This document shows positions 32,577-44,039 of a stretch of 64,000 nucleotides of DNA, in pieces. The stretch is from Phyto melanocephala (Eukaryota > Arthropoda > Insecta > Diptera > Rhinophoridae): the NCBI GenBank assembly GCA_941918925.1, contig OW799236.1, positions 65,620,685 through 65,684,684 of the forward strand, in the 5' to 3' direction. Within the stretch, counting starts at the first letter, position 1, and each line of letters opens with the position of its first letter. The notes below the pieces were generated by a model. That model was not told the origin of the DNA, ran no database searches, and saw only the letters and a program-made list of their open reading frames with translations. The position numbers and the translations under genes are program-made.

Positions 32577-33229
32577 TAAAAACATAATTTATTTTCCAAT
32601 TATTAAAATTGATTCAAATGACTGCGTGGAATAATAAGTTTAAAAGTCGTATTATTTTTATCGAATAGTTGTAATCAATTGTAATAAAGAATGATCCTCT
32701 CTAAATCTGGACACATTAAATTAGCAAAAGTGAGATTTGTAATTGTGCAAATTAAAAAAAAAATGGGACATTTACACATTTCAATATAACATCTATGACA
32801 TTATTTTTGAACAACGTCATTAATGAATTTTGATAATGTCACCCTCTCACACTATCAACTTTAAAGACAAAACTACATATCGCTTATCAAAAATTGTTTT
32901 TATAAGTTGTTATAATAAAATTTAAATGTGACTACCTGGTCATGTGATATACCATAATTTAACCTTTAAACTTTGTAGGCTTTTTTCTGTGCGAAGTAAA
33001 TATTTGGTTGTTACACTTATGGTATTTACTGTTTGAAAATAATATCATATAAATTTCGGCCACAACTACTTCTTAGGTGGAACATTTAAAAGATATCTCA
33101 CGATTAACAATAGCAATGTTGGCTTCCATAGCGTAGCTTCCTATTCCTGATGGCCTCAGAATTTACATATCACTAGAGAAAATAGTGCAAAAATGTAATA
33201 TTACACGATATACTTACTTAAACAAGTCC
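32577..33229. other. No gene seen (kismet intron)
   Basis: AT-rich intron DNA without recognised features. Confidence 0.4.
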
Positions 33230-33411
33230 ATTGTTTAACACGCTGTATGGCTTGTAGCGCTGTCTTGTTGAAACTAGAACTCACCGAGACCATGTGCTTT
33301 AGTTTCAGGCAGCACTTATGCCGTTAGCATGGTGCGATAAGGGTTACCATTGACGGTTACATTCTGATTTGCCTCATTTTTAAAGAAATGTGGATCAATG
33401 AGTTCATTTTT
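33230..33411 (-). pseudogene. Old mariner fragment
   Basis: The minus strand reads IDPHFFKNEANQNVTVNGNP then YRTMLTA, a gap with stops, and FQQDSATSHTA near 33240-33290. This is the middle of a mariner catalytic domain, with several stops and no terminal repeats, so it is a short relic. Confidence 0.6.
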
Positions 33412-34053
33412 TAATTATTCATAAATAACCTGAATGATTTAGACATCCAATATATACATATTGTACATACATATGTAAATACGTAAGAACATAGATAATT
33501 ATTACTTAAATTTTTTTTTCTTTAACCATTTAAATCACAAATTTCCTGACGTATTTTAAGTATCTAAATTGTCAACATTTATTACTTCCTCCATATATTT
33601 TTTGTCTGCTTTATTGTTACCACATTTTCTCTTCCTTGTTGCTAATTTCTTTCGTATTTGATAACTCTTCTTTTTTTCTCGTGAGAGTTTTAATGCTTAA
33701 TATTTTTACTCATTTCTCAAATACATTTAACATAGGTGTATTTGTTTTTGTATGTGGTATGAGTTTTTATACAGTTGTTTTATGATTTTTTTTTAAAGGA
33801 CACTAAGTTACACCACAACCCCGCACTTTATGCATGTGTGATAGGTACGTGTTAAAGTCTATGTATGTATGTGTATGCAGTGTTCTAGACTTTTTTCTCT
33901 GAATGCTACCTTTTTAATTATAAATCATTGTGTCTTCGCTTAACCCATTGTGTGATGTTGGAAATTTTTATGACAGGATAAAGATGATATATTTAAATAC
34001 TTAAGAGAAACAAATTTTAATTTTTTTAATACACGTTAGAAACATATACATAC
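33412..34053. other. No gene seen (kismet intron)
   Basis: T-rich intron DNA with TATG tetranucleotides near 33862-33872. Nothing else recognised. Confidence 0.4.
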
Positions 34054-34130
34054 CAGTGATGGTAAATGAGAATTTCAGTCTTGTGCTAAAATTTTAGCTA
34101 AAAAGTGCCAAAACATCCTAAAAGTGCCAT

Positions 34131-36046
34131 AACAAATATGTATACGGGTCAATTTAAAAAAAACGCAATTTTTGTGTCCCCGCACTTTACACTACTATTT
34201 TAGGTTAAAAAAAACAACAACAAAAAAATATAAAATTTGAGAGTGATCAGCGAGGAATATGTAACAAAAAAACGTAATTCTCAAATTTGTATGTTTGTTT
34301 TTTTGTTTATTCAGAATGATGTTTTGTTTCTCCCTCGAACTCCTTCCATACAAAAGCATGTGTCCCCCTTTAGAATTTTTAGTAAGCAAAATTAAATAAA
34401 ATCCAGAAAAAAGTAAATATGCAACATTTAATAACAGTTTTCGAATTATTGAGTTTCTTTCTTGTGTTTTCATTTGTTATAGTCGTCAAAACTAAATTAG
34501 TGCGAATTTGGTGTTGCAAAGAAAGGTTGTCCCCACAATTTGCATTGAGCGTCACTTTTTTTAAAATTCAAGTAATATTACTAGTTTTCAATTTGCATTT
34601 AAATAAAGTAAATAACGTAAGGAAAGTACAAACCTTAATTATTACAAAAGTGAAAAAGCGAAAAAAAAAATCTTTGTAAAAAAGTGTGCATTTGCGCCGT
34701 TTTTGTGAACACCATGGTAAGGGCGCGATAAAATTTCATGAGCGTCACGCTAATTTTTTTAAAAGTGAATATATTAAATGTAAAAAATTGAAGTTGACAA
34801 TCATTGTTTACATGGTTCCAACTCATTTTTTTATAATTTGTGAGTTTGAGAAATAAATTGAATACGAAAAAAAACAGAATAGGCAAATATTTCATGAGCA
34901 TCACTTTTGATATATATTGCTTCATAGCTTAAAATGCTTAATTATGATTTAATTTTTTAATTTTTAAGAGTAAAACAACAAAATTAATGGCGGCTGAAGA
35001 GCACAAAGATATCGAGAGAAAATAAAGCTCGATAAAGCGCGTAATGACGAATATAAAAGAAAGAAGAAAGAAAGGTATAATCGTGGTATATTTGAGTTTA
35101 ATCGTGCTTTTGCAACTTAAACCTCTGGGGGACCGGAAATTTATGCAACTGCCACAAGCTTAATTCGAAAGTGGTAAAAATTAATGAGAATAAAAAAAAC
35201 AAAGCCGCTTGTCATTTCATGAAGTTTATACAGATTCAGAATAAGAGTTCGAATGAAAATTTATAAATTAAATTAAGTTATTGTTTTGCGTCAAATATTT
35301 ACATATGTGTCTAAGTTTCTTCAAGAATTACTTCCTTTTTTCTATTTATGTTAAAGACATCAAAGAATATGTATATGTTTAGTTTTGTATGAAAATTTTT
35401 GTTTTTTGAAGATTTTTTGTTTTTTTTTACTTACTTTTTGTAAAATAATAAACTTTTTTTCGTTAAACTTTAAATTTGGCATTATTTCTTGTTTACGTGC
35501 AACAAAATCTCTTGAGCGTCACAAAATATCATGAGCGTCACACTTAGTTTTTTTTCCTTAAAACGCTTATAATTAATTTTTTTTTTAAATTAATTGTTAC
35601 AAGCCTATTACTTTGCAAGTAACCTCTAAGTTCAAGTCTTTTTTTACCAAAAATTTACATATTTTCATCTTAAAATTTTAAAATAACTAGTCACTTTTAA
35701 AAAAAATTTAAAATCAAGGTGAATCTTGATTTTGTGTTTATAATCGAAAAGGTGATTTTCGCAAAAGTCAATCTTGAGAAACAAAAGAACATCGTAGTAA
35801 GCTTGAATTTCAAATATTTTTGATTTTTTAGCGATTTTTTATACATATTTGGTGTGTGACGCTCAAGATAGAAATCATAGAAAACCTAAAAAAATTCAAA
35901 AAATATTGATCTTTTTGAGAGCCTAAAAGTACCACCGGAATCTTCGTCAATTTCTACATAAATTGGCCACTCCTACCGGCGAATTGAAAAAATTCGATGT
36001 GTACGTTTTTTTTTTGAAATTGACCCATACATATTTCTACATATTT
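34131..36046. mobile_element. Unclassified TIR element with repeated TGAGCGTCAC motif
   Basis: AAATATGTATACGGGTCAAT on the left and (reverse complement) AAATATGTATGGGTCAATTT on the right are inverted ends followed by A-runs and ACG. Inside, the decamer TGAGCGTCAC (or one mismatch) recurs at about 34546, 34738, 34897, 35513 and 35532 and in reverse at 35865. A fragmentary frame near 34987-35160 (MAAEEHKDIERK..., TSGGPEIYATATSLIRKW in another frame) may be decayed coding sequence, but I cannot place it in a family. Confidence 0.5.
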
Positions 36047-36146
36047 AAAAAAATTAAATCCATTTATTCAAACTTCAATATTAAAAAAATTTATACAGAT
36101 ACATATATAAATATTATTATTTATTAAATATGTTTATACATATGTA

Positions 36147-36698
36147 AAGGGTCCGCCAAACAACTTTTTTTATGAAAATGCTATAAAAAAGTGTAGTTTC
36201 GGCTGCGTGGCACGTAGCGCCGTCCTGTTGAAACCAAATGTTGCCAATATCCTCCTCTTCAATTTTTGTGAACAAAAATTCGTTCAACATGGCCCGATAA
36301 CGATCGCCATTGACTACGGCCACTCCTTGCTCATTTTCGAAGAAAAATGGTCCAATTATGCCTCTGGACCAAAATCCGCACCAAACAGTGACTCGTTTTG
36401 GATGTATCAGCTTTTCAATGTATGCGTGCGGGTTTTCTGTGCCCCAAATGCGACAATTTTGCTTGGTTACGTACCCGCTAAGATCAAAATGAGCTTCATC
36501 TTAAGATGATTTTTTTTTTTGGCAAAATCGACCAAAGTAATGTCGCAATATTTCCCAGCGTTGTTCAAGCGTATATGCAACCATATTCGTTCAGCGGAAG
36601 GATAAAACTAATTATCTGTCAGATCGGACATGAGCTAAGTATTACCATTCACGAAATAAGCACTAGTTGAATAAAAAAACGTTAGATGGCAAACCCTT
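36147..36698 (-). mobile_element. Deleted mariner nested in the hAT element
   Basis: TA-flanked ends AAGGGTCCGCCAAACAACTT and (reverse complement) AAGGGTTTGCCATCTAACGT. The minus strand starts MVAYTLEQRWEILRHYFGRF near 36583, then after a deletion reads through a FDLSGYVTKQNCRIWGT-type block, a VTVWCGFWSR-type block and AVVNGDRYRAMLNEFLFTKI, then WFQQDGATCHAAETT before jumping to the right-hand repeat. The C-terminal third and part of the N-terminal domain are missing. Confidence 0.75.
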
Positions 36699-36939
36699 TA
36701 TATTATATGTAATGTTGAATAATTATTCTAAAATAGGGATATATTAAATATATATTAATAAATAAAATTAAATGTAAGTAGTCATAAAATTCTAGTAAAG
36801 CCTCGTTTACAAAAATTGTATTTGTAACATTTGTTTGGGTAATCATTTTTAAGACATCACTGTCATAACAAAATTTTGAGTTGGATTTTAATAAATCCTT
36901 AGATTGAATTAATGATGATAAAGTGTTTACCTGAAGCCA

Positions 36940-37170
36940 AACGTTATATTCAAATTAAGGCAGATACAACCATTAATGTACAAATTTTGTTGAACTTCTT
37001 TAAGCAGATCCTGCACACCATTATTTTTTCCCATCATAACCGAACAATTATCCGATTAAATTTTGTAAAAGAATTTCATTATCCTGTACAACGTTCATAA
37101 TAGCATTGCAAATCGATTGAGGGGAACTATCAGGTACTTGAACTAAGGTCAAAAATCGATCTACACATTT
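36940..37170 (-). pseudogene. hAT transposase remnant (ZBED-type)
   Basis: The minus strand gives VGKCVDRFLTLVQVPDSSPQ, then AIMNVVQDNEILLQNLIG-stop, and in frame after a shift MMGKNNGVQDLLKEVQQNL. The order (RFL.LV.V...., D.......NLIGF..D.A..MMG..NGV...LK) is that of the RNaseH core of ZBED/hAT transposases around the second catalytic Asp. Broken by at least two stops, with N- and C-terminal parts absent. It fits the hAT ends and 8-bp duplication around it. Confidence 0.55.
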
Positions 37171-37501
37171 TCCAACATATAAAAGTACTAAAATGGCCAA
37201 ATTTTTTGATACTGTACTGTTTTTGGTACTGTTTCTTAAGAAGTAAGTGCCAAAGTTTTATTGAGCGTGCCATAAAACAATTAATAGTGCCAAAAATGGC
37301 ACGATTGTGCAACGATTTAACAACAGTGATACATACATGTTATCCTCTCGAAAAAAAAAAAAACGCTAGAGTAATAAAAAAATTTACAAGCGGATTATTG
37401 ACATTATTTTTTTTTTTTGTATAAATATATTTTTTAACAATTGAATTGAATAAAAATTAATAGCGTTTTTTGTACACATTTTTTTTTTTTTTTTGGTATG
37501 T

Positions 37502-38095
37502 ACAGTGGCTCACAGCTAGTTTCGTGCAAAACCTTGAAGAATTCAAACTTATGATGATTAAAAATGTATTGTTCAATTTTAAATTAATATTTATATAAAA
37601 AAATGCGTAATAAAGAAAATCTGAGAAATTTATAAAGATAAAAAAATAATTTTGAGATAAAAGCTCACAGTTTATTTTGCGCAGTGCGCCATGTGCTGCG
37701 GGAACATGGTTTCCACGGCCGAGTAGTTAAAAAAAATCCGTTTATATCAAAAAATAATATACAATGTTGGCTTAAATTTTCCGAGGGTCCCGTGACAAAG
37801 CCAATTACATTCTGTGAAAACGTTTATTTGGTTGACCAGTCGAAATTTAATACAATACAATACAAAGCTCCTAAATAAACATTTAAATCCAACTGTCAAA
37901 CACGGTGGTGAAAGTGTGATGATTTGGGCTTGTATGGCTGCTTCAGGAGCAACACTGTTTTTGTCGAAGGCACAATGGACAAAAATATGTATTTAAATAT
38001 ACTGAATGAAAATTTTTTGCAAAGTGCCAATGCTTTGTGTATAAGCGATCGTTTTCGGTATGACCAAGACAATGACCCGAAGCACAAATCCTGAA
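37502..38095 (+). pseudogene. Tc1-like transposase relic
   Basis: The left edge ACAGTGGCTCACAGCTAGTT looks like a Tc1 end. The plus strand then reads REHGFHGRVVKKNPFISKNN, YLVDQSKFN (for the FSDESKFN motif), TVKHGGESVMIWACMAASGA, a shifted FVEGTMDKNMYLNILNENFL, and YDQDNDPKHKS. This is the order of the Tc1 catalytic core (first Asp in VDQSKFN, second in QDNDPKH). Frameshifts and stops are present, the DNA-binding half is missing, and no matching right-hand repeat was found. Confidence 0.65.
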
Positions 38096-39194
38096 TTGTG
38101 CAGTTAAGTTAAGTTTTCTTTAAATTACCTTTGAATATACTCAAAAATATGAATATAATTTTTTTATTTAAATAAAATTGTTTTTTTACAAAAAAAGTTT
38201 TTTTGATATTATCTGCAGGTCCATTTCACTTAAACCAATTTTACCAAAATGTAATTTGTCTATTCCAAATACTCCAAATATACCGATATAAAAATGTACA
38301 TTTATTTACATTTTAGTCCTTATTGGGTTAAGGTAACTACTTACATATATTTTAGTTTTTTTTTATTATTTGTGTTGCCTATATATTCTTTCAAAATAAT
38401 TCTCTATCAGGAAGACAAAAAGGCGCAAGCAATCTGGCAGGCAGACTGAGGAACAACTCTACGGAAAAACTCAAAATTATTATAACTTAATGTTACTTAT
38501 TCTTGTGCCTTTTTTCCCTAACAAATAATCAAGTTTTTGTTTTATTCATGCCCAAATTTCTTGCTCTCCTTCTCTCTCTCTCGCTCTCTTAAACGACCCA
38601 TTGAATTCTACCTTCATCTATTTGAATGTACACTCATTATTATGACTGTGACTGATTTCCTTTATTTGGCCTGTTGGTTTCAATTCATTTTCATTTATAA
38701 CGATAAATATAATGGTGTATGTACATGTGGGGTGTTTAGTTTAGGAGGTTCAATTATTTTTACCTAAATTATTTTATTTCGGTTTTTTATATATGTATGT
38801 TCAAATAATATACAGTCGAATTCGGTTAAGCGAAACTAAAAAATTACAATTAAAAAAAACGTTTCGGTTGAAACCATTGCCCACTTTTAAATTTGTTTTA
38901 TGTAACAAAGTTAAAAATAAAGTAAGGACCTATTTTTTTATATTAAATTCAATTTCATTATATAAATTAAAACTTATCAGTTGCATATAAAATGAGCTGC
39001 TGATATAAATATGTTTTTTTGTCGCTGGTAAATTAACTAAAATATAAAATATATAAATTGTTCCTTTTACTCCTATAAGAAGCATAAGGCCGCTAAATTA
39101 CTGTATCGGTAATCAGCAGCCTTATTTTGTAACTAGCTAAAGCTCTTTTGCTAAAATTAAAAAAAAAAATTAAGAGATATTCAGCTAATATATA
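38096..39194. other. No gene seen (kismet intron)
   Basis: AT-rich intron DNA with a CT-rich tract (TCTCTCTCTCTCGCTCTC near 38570-38590). CAGTCGAATTCGGTTAAGCG at 38813 looks like a pogo-type end, but I found no partner. Confidence 0.4.
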
Positions 39195-40503
39195 CAGTAA
39201 ACTCGCAGAAACGTGAACTAATTTTTACCAAGGGTGTTCACGTTTTCGATTTTGTTCACGTTCTAGATTGCATTTTTTCTAAAACATATTTTAGTCTCTT
39301 ATCTTTTATTTAATTTAAAATAAAGTATGTACGTTATTTTTACATATGAAACATGTTTTGATTAAACTTTTTGTAAGTTTCTGCCATATTTTGATGTACT
39401 ACATAGTTACTATGGCTTGCAAATGTGATATTATTACCTCAGGAACAAATGAGTGATGAAACCAATCTTTAAAAATTTGTGCTGTCATCCAAGCGGACTT
39501 CGAGCTTTTATAATTTACAGGACAATTAAAATTTTTGAAACATCTAGGATTTTTAGCCTTTCCAATTACAAGAAGCTTAACTTTATGTGAGCCTGCTGCG
39601 TTTGTGCCACACATAAACGTAAGTCTGTTTTTCCATTTTTGCACCTGGAGCAGTTTTTCCAAATTTGAGACTTATGTTTTGTTCGGTACGTTTTTCTAAC
39701 ACAAACCAGATTCGTCAGCATTGTACAGCTGGTCATTACAGAGTCCAAGCTCTTCTATTCTTCTTTTCAATTTTTCTTTATATGGCTCCACCAAATGAGG
39801 GCGTTCAGAAAGTTTCTCACCGCAAATTTTAAGTAGTCGAATACCGTATCTTTTCTTAAATTTCTGAAGCCAACCATCATTGGCATTAAAAGCATGGTTA
39901 ATTTCCCTAATTTGATTGTGTAATTCAATAGCTTTTTTTAATCATAATGCCGCTAACCGGTAGGTTTTTATTTCGAAGTTGGGTAAACCATTGGTACAGA
40001 GAGTATGCAGTGTTTTCCGTTTTTCAGGACCCGAAAATGTGTTTTTAACGCATTTCGAAATTGCATCATTTTTGTTTCTTATTGAACAAATTGTCGATTT
40101 GGCGACATTATACTTTTTCGACAAACCAGTTACAGATGAACCTTTGCGTAAAAGCTCTAAAATATCTGACTTTTCTTGAAGATTTAACACTTGTGGTTTT
40201 TTATTAGATATATTTTTAGAGATCACTTTTTTATATTATGTATAGTCATCACAGAGAGATGCTTCCAATAGAACTGTCGCATTAATACTAAAGCTACTTA
40301 TCATGTAACAAAAGTTGTTTACAACAAATAAACTACGAAATTCTTCTTATAAGCTTACGAAATTGAATTTTAACGTTCGATAAAAGTTCACGTTTAAGAG
40401 CCTTCAGCCTTTGTTCACGTTTTAGAGTAGTCAATGCAAAAAAAGTGTTCATGTTTTTGGGTAGTTTATGTTACTGAATGTTCACGTTTCTGCGAGTTCA
40501 CTG
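39195..40503 (-). mobile_element. pogo/Tigger-like element 1 with partial transposase
   Basis: TA-flanked inverted ends CAGTAAACTCGCAGAAACGT and CAGTGAACTCGCAGAAACGT (reverse complement of the right end). GTTCACGTTT motifs recur subterminally on both sides. The minus strand carries an N-terminal CENP-B/pogo half and part of the DDE domain (separate entry). The element has lost its C-terminal coding part. Confidence 0.8.
39390..40226 (-). pseudogene. pogo/Tigger transposase, C-terminally deleted
   Basis: From the ATG at 40226: a psq/CENP-B type HTH (KSDILELLRKGSSVTGLSKK then YNVAKSTICSIRNKN), a linker, a second helix-rich DNA-binding part (ALMPNDGWLQKFKKRYGIRL-like block in a shifted frame), YNADESGLC with the first catalytic Asp, FMCGTNAAGSHKVKLLVIGK and CFKNFNCPVNYKSSKSAWMT ending FKDWFHHSFVPEV. 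Stops and at least two frameshifts interrupt it. The part with the second and third Asp is absent. This family, a relative of Tigger and jerky, normally binds its TIRs through the CENP-B domain. Confidence 0.7.
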
Positions 40504-40524
40504 TATTCCCTAAATATATTTTTT

Positions 40525-40640
40525 AGAGTTTTAATAAAATATATTTTAGGTTTATTACAGGTTTATTTAACAAATTTCTGTACAACATCTGTCAAATAAG
40601 CCTTTAATAAACCTAAAATAATTGTTTATAAATACGGCAG
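40525..40640. mobile_element. Diverged copy of the 31193-type MITE
   Basis: Shares TCTGTCAAATAAGCCTTxAA and TAAATACGGC with the right arm of the MITE at 31193-31317, and has an inverted AGGTTTATT...AATAAACCT pairing. The left tip is eroded. Confidence 0.5.
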
Positions 40641-41586
40641 TAAGGCGCTTGGCTTTGGATTAGTGACTAAATGGGTCAAAGCATTAAATCCCGGAGCTAT
40701 GACTGCTGCCCAACCTCGGTCAACATAGTCTCGTCTGTTATCGGCAGAATGCAGCAGGCGAGGTTGCCTAAATGACTATATAGTCACTAAGCTTCATAAC
40801 CATCCCCTGCTATTAAATAACTTCTTTTACTAACCATTTTTTATTCTGATTAAGTTTGTATCTTTACATAAACTTTCTTGCTTAAACGGTGATACGGAAA
40901 ACGCATTTTTTCTTAAGCGAATTAATGTTACCTTATTTTAATTTAAAGTAATAAATAAAAAAAATTTAATTCATCTTGTCCGCATTCGATTGTATGTATT
41001 TTTTGAATTAAGTAGATTTTAAACCGTGCAATTGGTTGTATTTAATGAAAAATTTGTGCACATAAAAATAATACATAGATAGATATTTATGAATGTGTTT
41101 GGAAAAGGGAAAAGTATAGGAACAACGGATTTTGTCATCGTTTTTAGTCGTCGTCGTCTTCATTACCATCATCTTTATTTTGTTAAAACCGAACTCATTT
41201 GAGTGTGTGTCTTTGTTTTTATACGAGAATTTAATATACATATGTATGTATGTATGGATGTATGTATATAAAATACAAAATAATAAAAATTCAACGTGTG
41301 TCTCCTATAACTAAGCGTTTACTCATGCCACTAACAGTTCGGAAAACTCAATACACTTACAAAATGGCAGCTCTAGTGGCAGCTAAATTTTCATGCAAGT
41401 AGAAATTTGACAGTGATGTCAAAGCGATAAACCATTTTAAAATTTAATGCAAATTTACTAGATTATTGTAAATTTGTAATTAAAGTTTTAACTTTTTAAA
41501 GGTATTATTTTTATTTTAAAAGCTAATTTGTTAAAAAAAAAATAATAATAAATGTTAAATGAACTCGGTAACTGTATCTAAATAAA
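40641..41586. other. No gene seen (kismet intron)
   Basis: Nothing supported apart from a TATGTATG tract at 41237-41262. Confidence 0.4.
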
Positions 41587-42346
41587 ACAAGTAAGAGTGC
41601 TATATTCGGCAGTGCCGAATCTGATAACACCGTTGAAGCCCTTTCATTTGACACCAATATTGAAGGGGTTCAAGAAGTTACATTTTAAAATACCAGATTT
41701 TACCATTTATATATAAATTTATTGTACGCCATTTTGTAGTGGCGGCCACCATGAACTTTATTTTTTATAGTGCTTATATTGCGCTAGTCAAGTCCTTTCA
41801 GATGATACCAATATTGACTCTCTCGGTTGTCTAGAAGCTGAAAAAATTGATTTTAGTTGGTAAATTTTTGGAATATATATTTTTCAAAAAAACTTTACCG
41901 ATTAGAGCACGCCTTATCCAAATTTTTTCACGAATATCTGTAGAGGCATATTATATCTACAAATAGTAGCATAGGTACCTATAAATTATTCTATGGCTGA
42001 AAATTTTTAATTTTGGTGGTAAAAATATGGGAAAAAACAGAGGCAGTCGTGTTTTTTTACTCATATCTCAGAAAGTTATGGAGCGATTGTGCTGAATTTT
42101 AATAGCGATTCATTCCTGGATATTTCCAAAAGATTGATACCATACACAGATCTGAGGGACATATGGTTCCTTCTAAAGGTTGATTTTAACCAACACATGG
42201 ACAGACGGACATGGCTAAATGGACACCTCTCTTCATAAGCTTTCAGAAAATATATACTTTATGGGGTCGAAAATTAAAATTGTAGAAAATACAAACGGAA
42301 TAATAAAGCTAATTATACCCTTGTGCACCACAGGTGAAGGGTATAA
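41587..42346 (-). mobile_element. DINE-1-like Helentron copy D (variant middle)
   Basis: The 3' end at left (ACAAGTAAGAGTG, palindrome ATTCGGCagtGCCGAAT) and the 5' end at right (TATACCC...AGGTGAAGGGTATA) are intact. The middle differs from copies A-C: it has a GTACGCCATTTTGTAGTGGC block shared with copy E and then rejoins the common TCAGAAAGTTATGG module. Non-coding. Confidence 0.75.
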
Positions 42347-43590
42347 AAAAAAGTAAATATGAAGGCAAAATTAAAACAAGAAGAGAAAATGCTTTGAATT
42401 TTACGCTGTGACGACATTTTGAAAATGAACTTGCACTCGCATGTGTAAACAGAAAAGCAAATTGCAAGAGATTCGACCATTTCGAAGAATTTTTTGCTAA
42501 TAATACGTATACAACAATTGCATGCCACTACTTGCATGTGTAAATGCAAGGTAAAGTGATGTTGAAACCCTGAAGTGTTTAACAAATTTTTTATGTATAC
42601 AAATTATAAATAATATATTTTTTTATCATTTAAAAATATGTCTTAATTCAAATGGCAATCCTAACTCTATCTAAGTAATCTAAAGTGTTGTTACTTATCT
42701 AGTTATCAATGTATTTTACAAATTTCCAAACTCTGTTTCTTGTTTTTCATGGAGAGTCAATTTTCTAGAAGGACGCGTATTACATGCGTGTCGGAGCTGT
42801 ATCACCAGTTATGATAGTTATCAGAACTGAAGGGTAATGTTTCTTATTTTTTTGGCATACACTTACACACTTATTTACTCTTAATTTTGAGATAGATTTT
42901 GGTGGCTGTGGTGTTTATGTTGACGACTGACTGATAGTGAGAACAACAACGTTAGTTGTTTGTTCGTAATAACTTTAATGTAAAATTTCGCTTTGAAATT
43001 AGGGGTGCAAAAATGGATTTTTACTCTTATTTTTATTATTACATATATTTTTTGTAGTTGCTGTCTTTCGTTTTGTTAATTTTTCCTATTTTTTTATTTA
43101 TTTATTTTTCTTGTGTCTGTACAGTTAAACATATACATTGTATGTATGTACAATAAAAGTTTTGCGAAAAAGGAAGATTTAAAAAGAATATTTTATTAAG
43201 TAATATTAACTGCAGACAAATGACTTTCAAAAAATGTTTGATTTTAATCATTGTTTTCAGTATTTAAATCAATTACATTTGATCTTACCTGAAAATTGGG
43301 ATGTTTATTGCCATCCTCACAATTATAGTATACAAATATCCTTTGTTGCCTTTATTAAAATAATGCACAATACCTACGATTTATAATTTTTGTTCTTGTG
43401 ATAAATTTCTACCTGCCACTACATTATAAATAACATTTTATTATTATGACATAAAAACGCGTCCACGCATTTAGAATTTATGAAATGCATTATAATTGTT
43501 TCTCATATAGACTTTAAAGTGGATTTACCCATATGTTTCGTTCAAATGTTTGTCCAGATAAATTTTTTTGTGTGTATAATATAACTCTTA
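42347..43590. other. No gene seen (kismet intron)
   Basis: AT-rich with short runs. A pair of GCATGTGTAAA words at 42439 and 42536 may mark an old small repeat. No coding support. Confidence 0.35.
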
Positions 43591-43875
43591 GCTTAAATTG
43601 ATATAATTTTTGGGAAAAAATTGAACTGAGTTTGCATAAAAATTAGTTATAATTTTTAGCTACTTGCACTTGACCGATTTTTCTGAAACTTTGCACACAT
43701 ATTGAGCTGTCATGACTATATAATTTCATGATTAGAAAAGTGGGCAGTGCCACGCCTATTAAAAAAGTTATAATTTTTATCTTTTTGCACTTGATATTCA
43801 ATTAAAATTTAGAATGCATTTTTAATCATTAAGGGGCGTAGCAACGCGCGGCGGGCTTTCCAGTTTTAAGTATAT
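43591..43875 (+). mobile_element. Helitron-like repeat K3, 5'-truncated
   Basis: Carries two of the ~120-bp TTGCACTTGACCGATTTTTC units and the GGGGCGTAGCAACGCGCG 3' end, but the terminal CTAGT has mutated to CCAGT. It matches repeats K1 and K2 at 50.3-51.5 kb. Confidence 0.7.
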
Positions 43876-44039
43876 TAGTCAAGTTTGGTTCTGTTCTGTA
43901 TACTCTGTTTTGTTTAAAGGTGATACAACAAAAGGAAAAACATAATTATTCCTCTTTTTATATATTTTTTATACATTATATGACTAACAATGTAAAGAGT
44001 CATTATTTTAACTAGATTTTTTTCTCACATTTCGTTCTT

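Larger units (their letters stand above)
34054..37328 (-). mobile_element. hAT element with 8-bp duplication and two nested insertions
   Basis: The ends CAGTGATGGTAAATG and (reverse complement) CACTGTTGTTAAATC are similar inverted repeats. Each is flanked by ATACATAC (34046-34053 and 37329-37336), an exact 8-bp target duplication as hAT elements make. Subterminal AGTGCCA motifs cluster at both ends (34108-34125, 37248-37300). A transposase remnant on the minus strand lies at 36940-37170. The element was later invaded by the TIR element at 34131-36046 and the mariner at 36147-36698. Caution: ATACATAC is a common word in this genome. Confidence 0.6.

Noticed and set aside
36207..36509. 100-codon plus-strand ORF
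   Set aside because: Antisense to the mariner transposase remnant on the minus strand.
38813..38837. CAGTCGAATTCGGTTAAGCG as the left end of another pogo-type element
   Set aside because: No inverted partner or target duplication could be found to the right.
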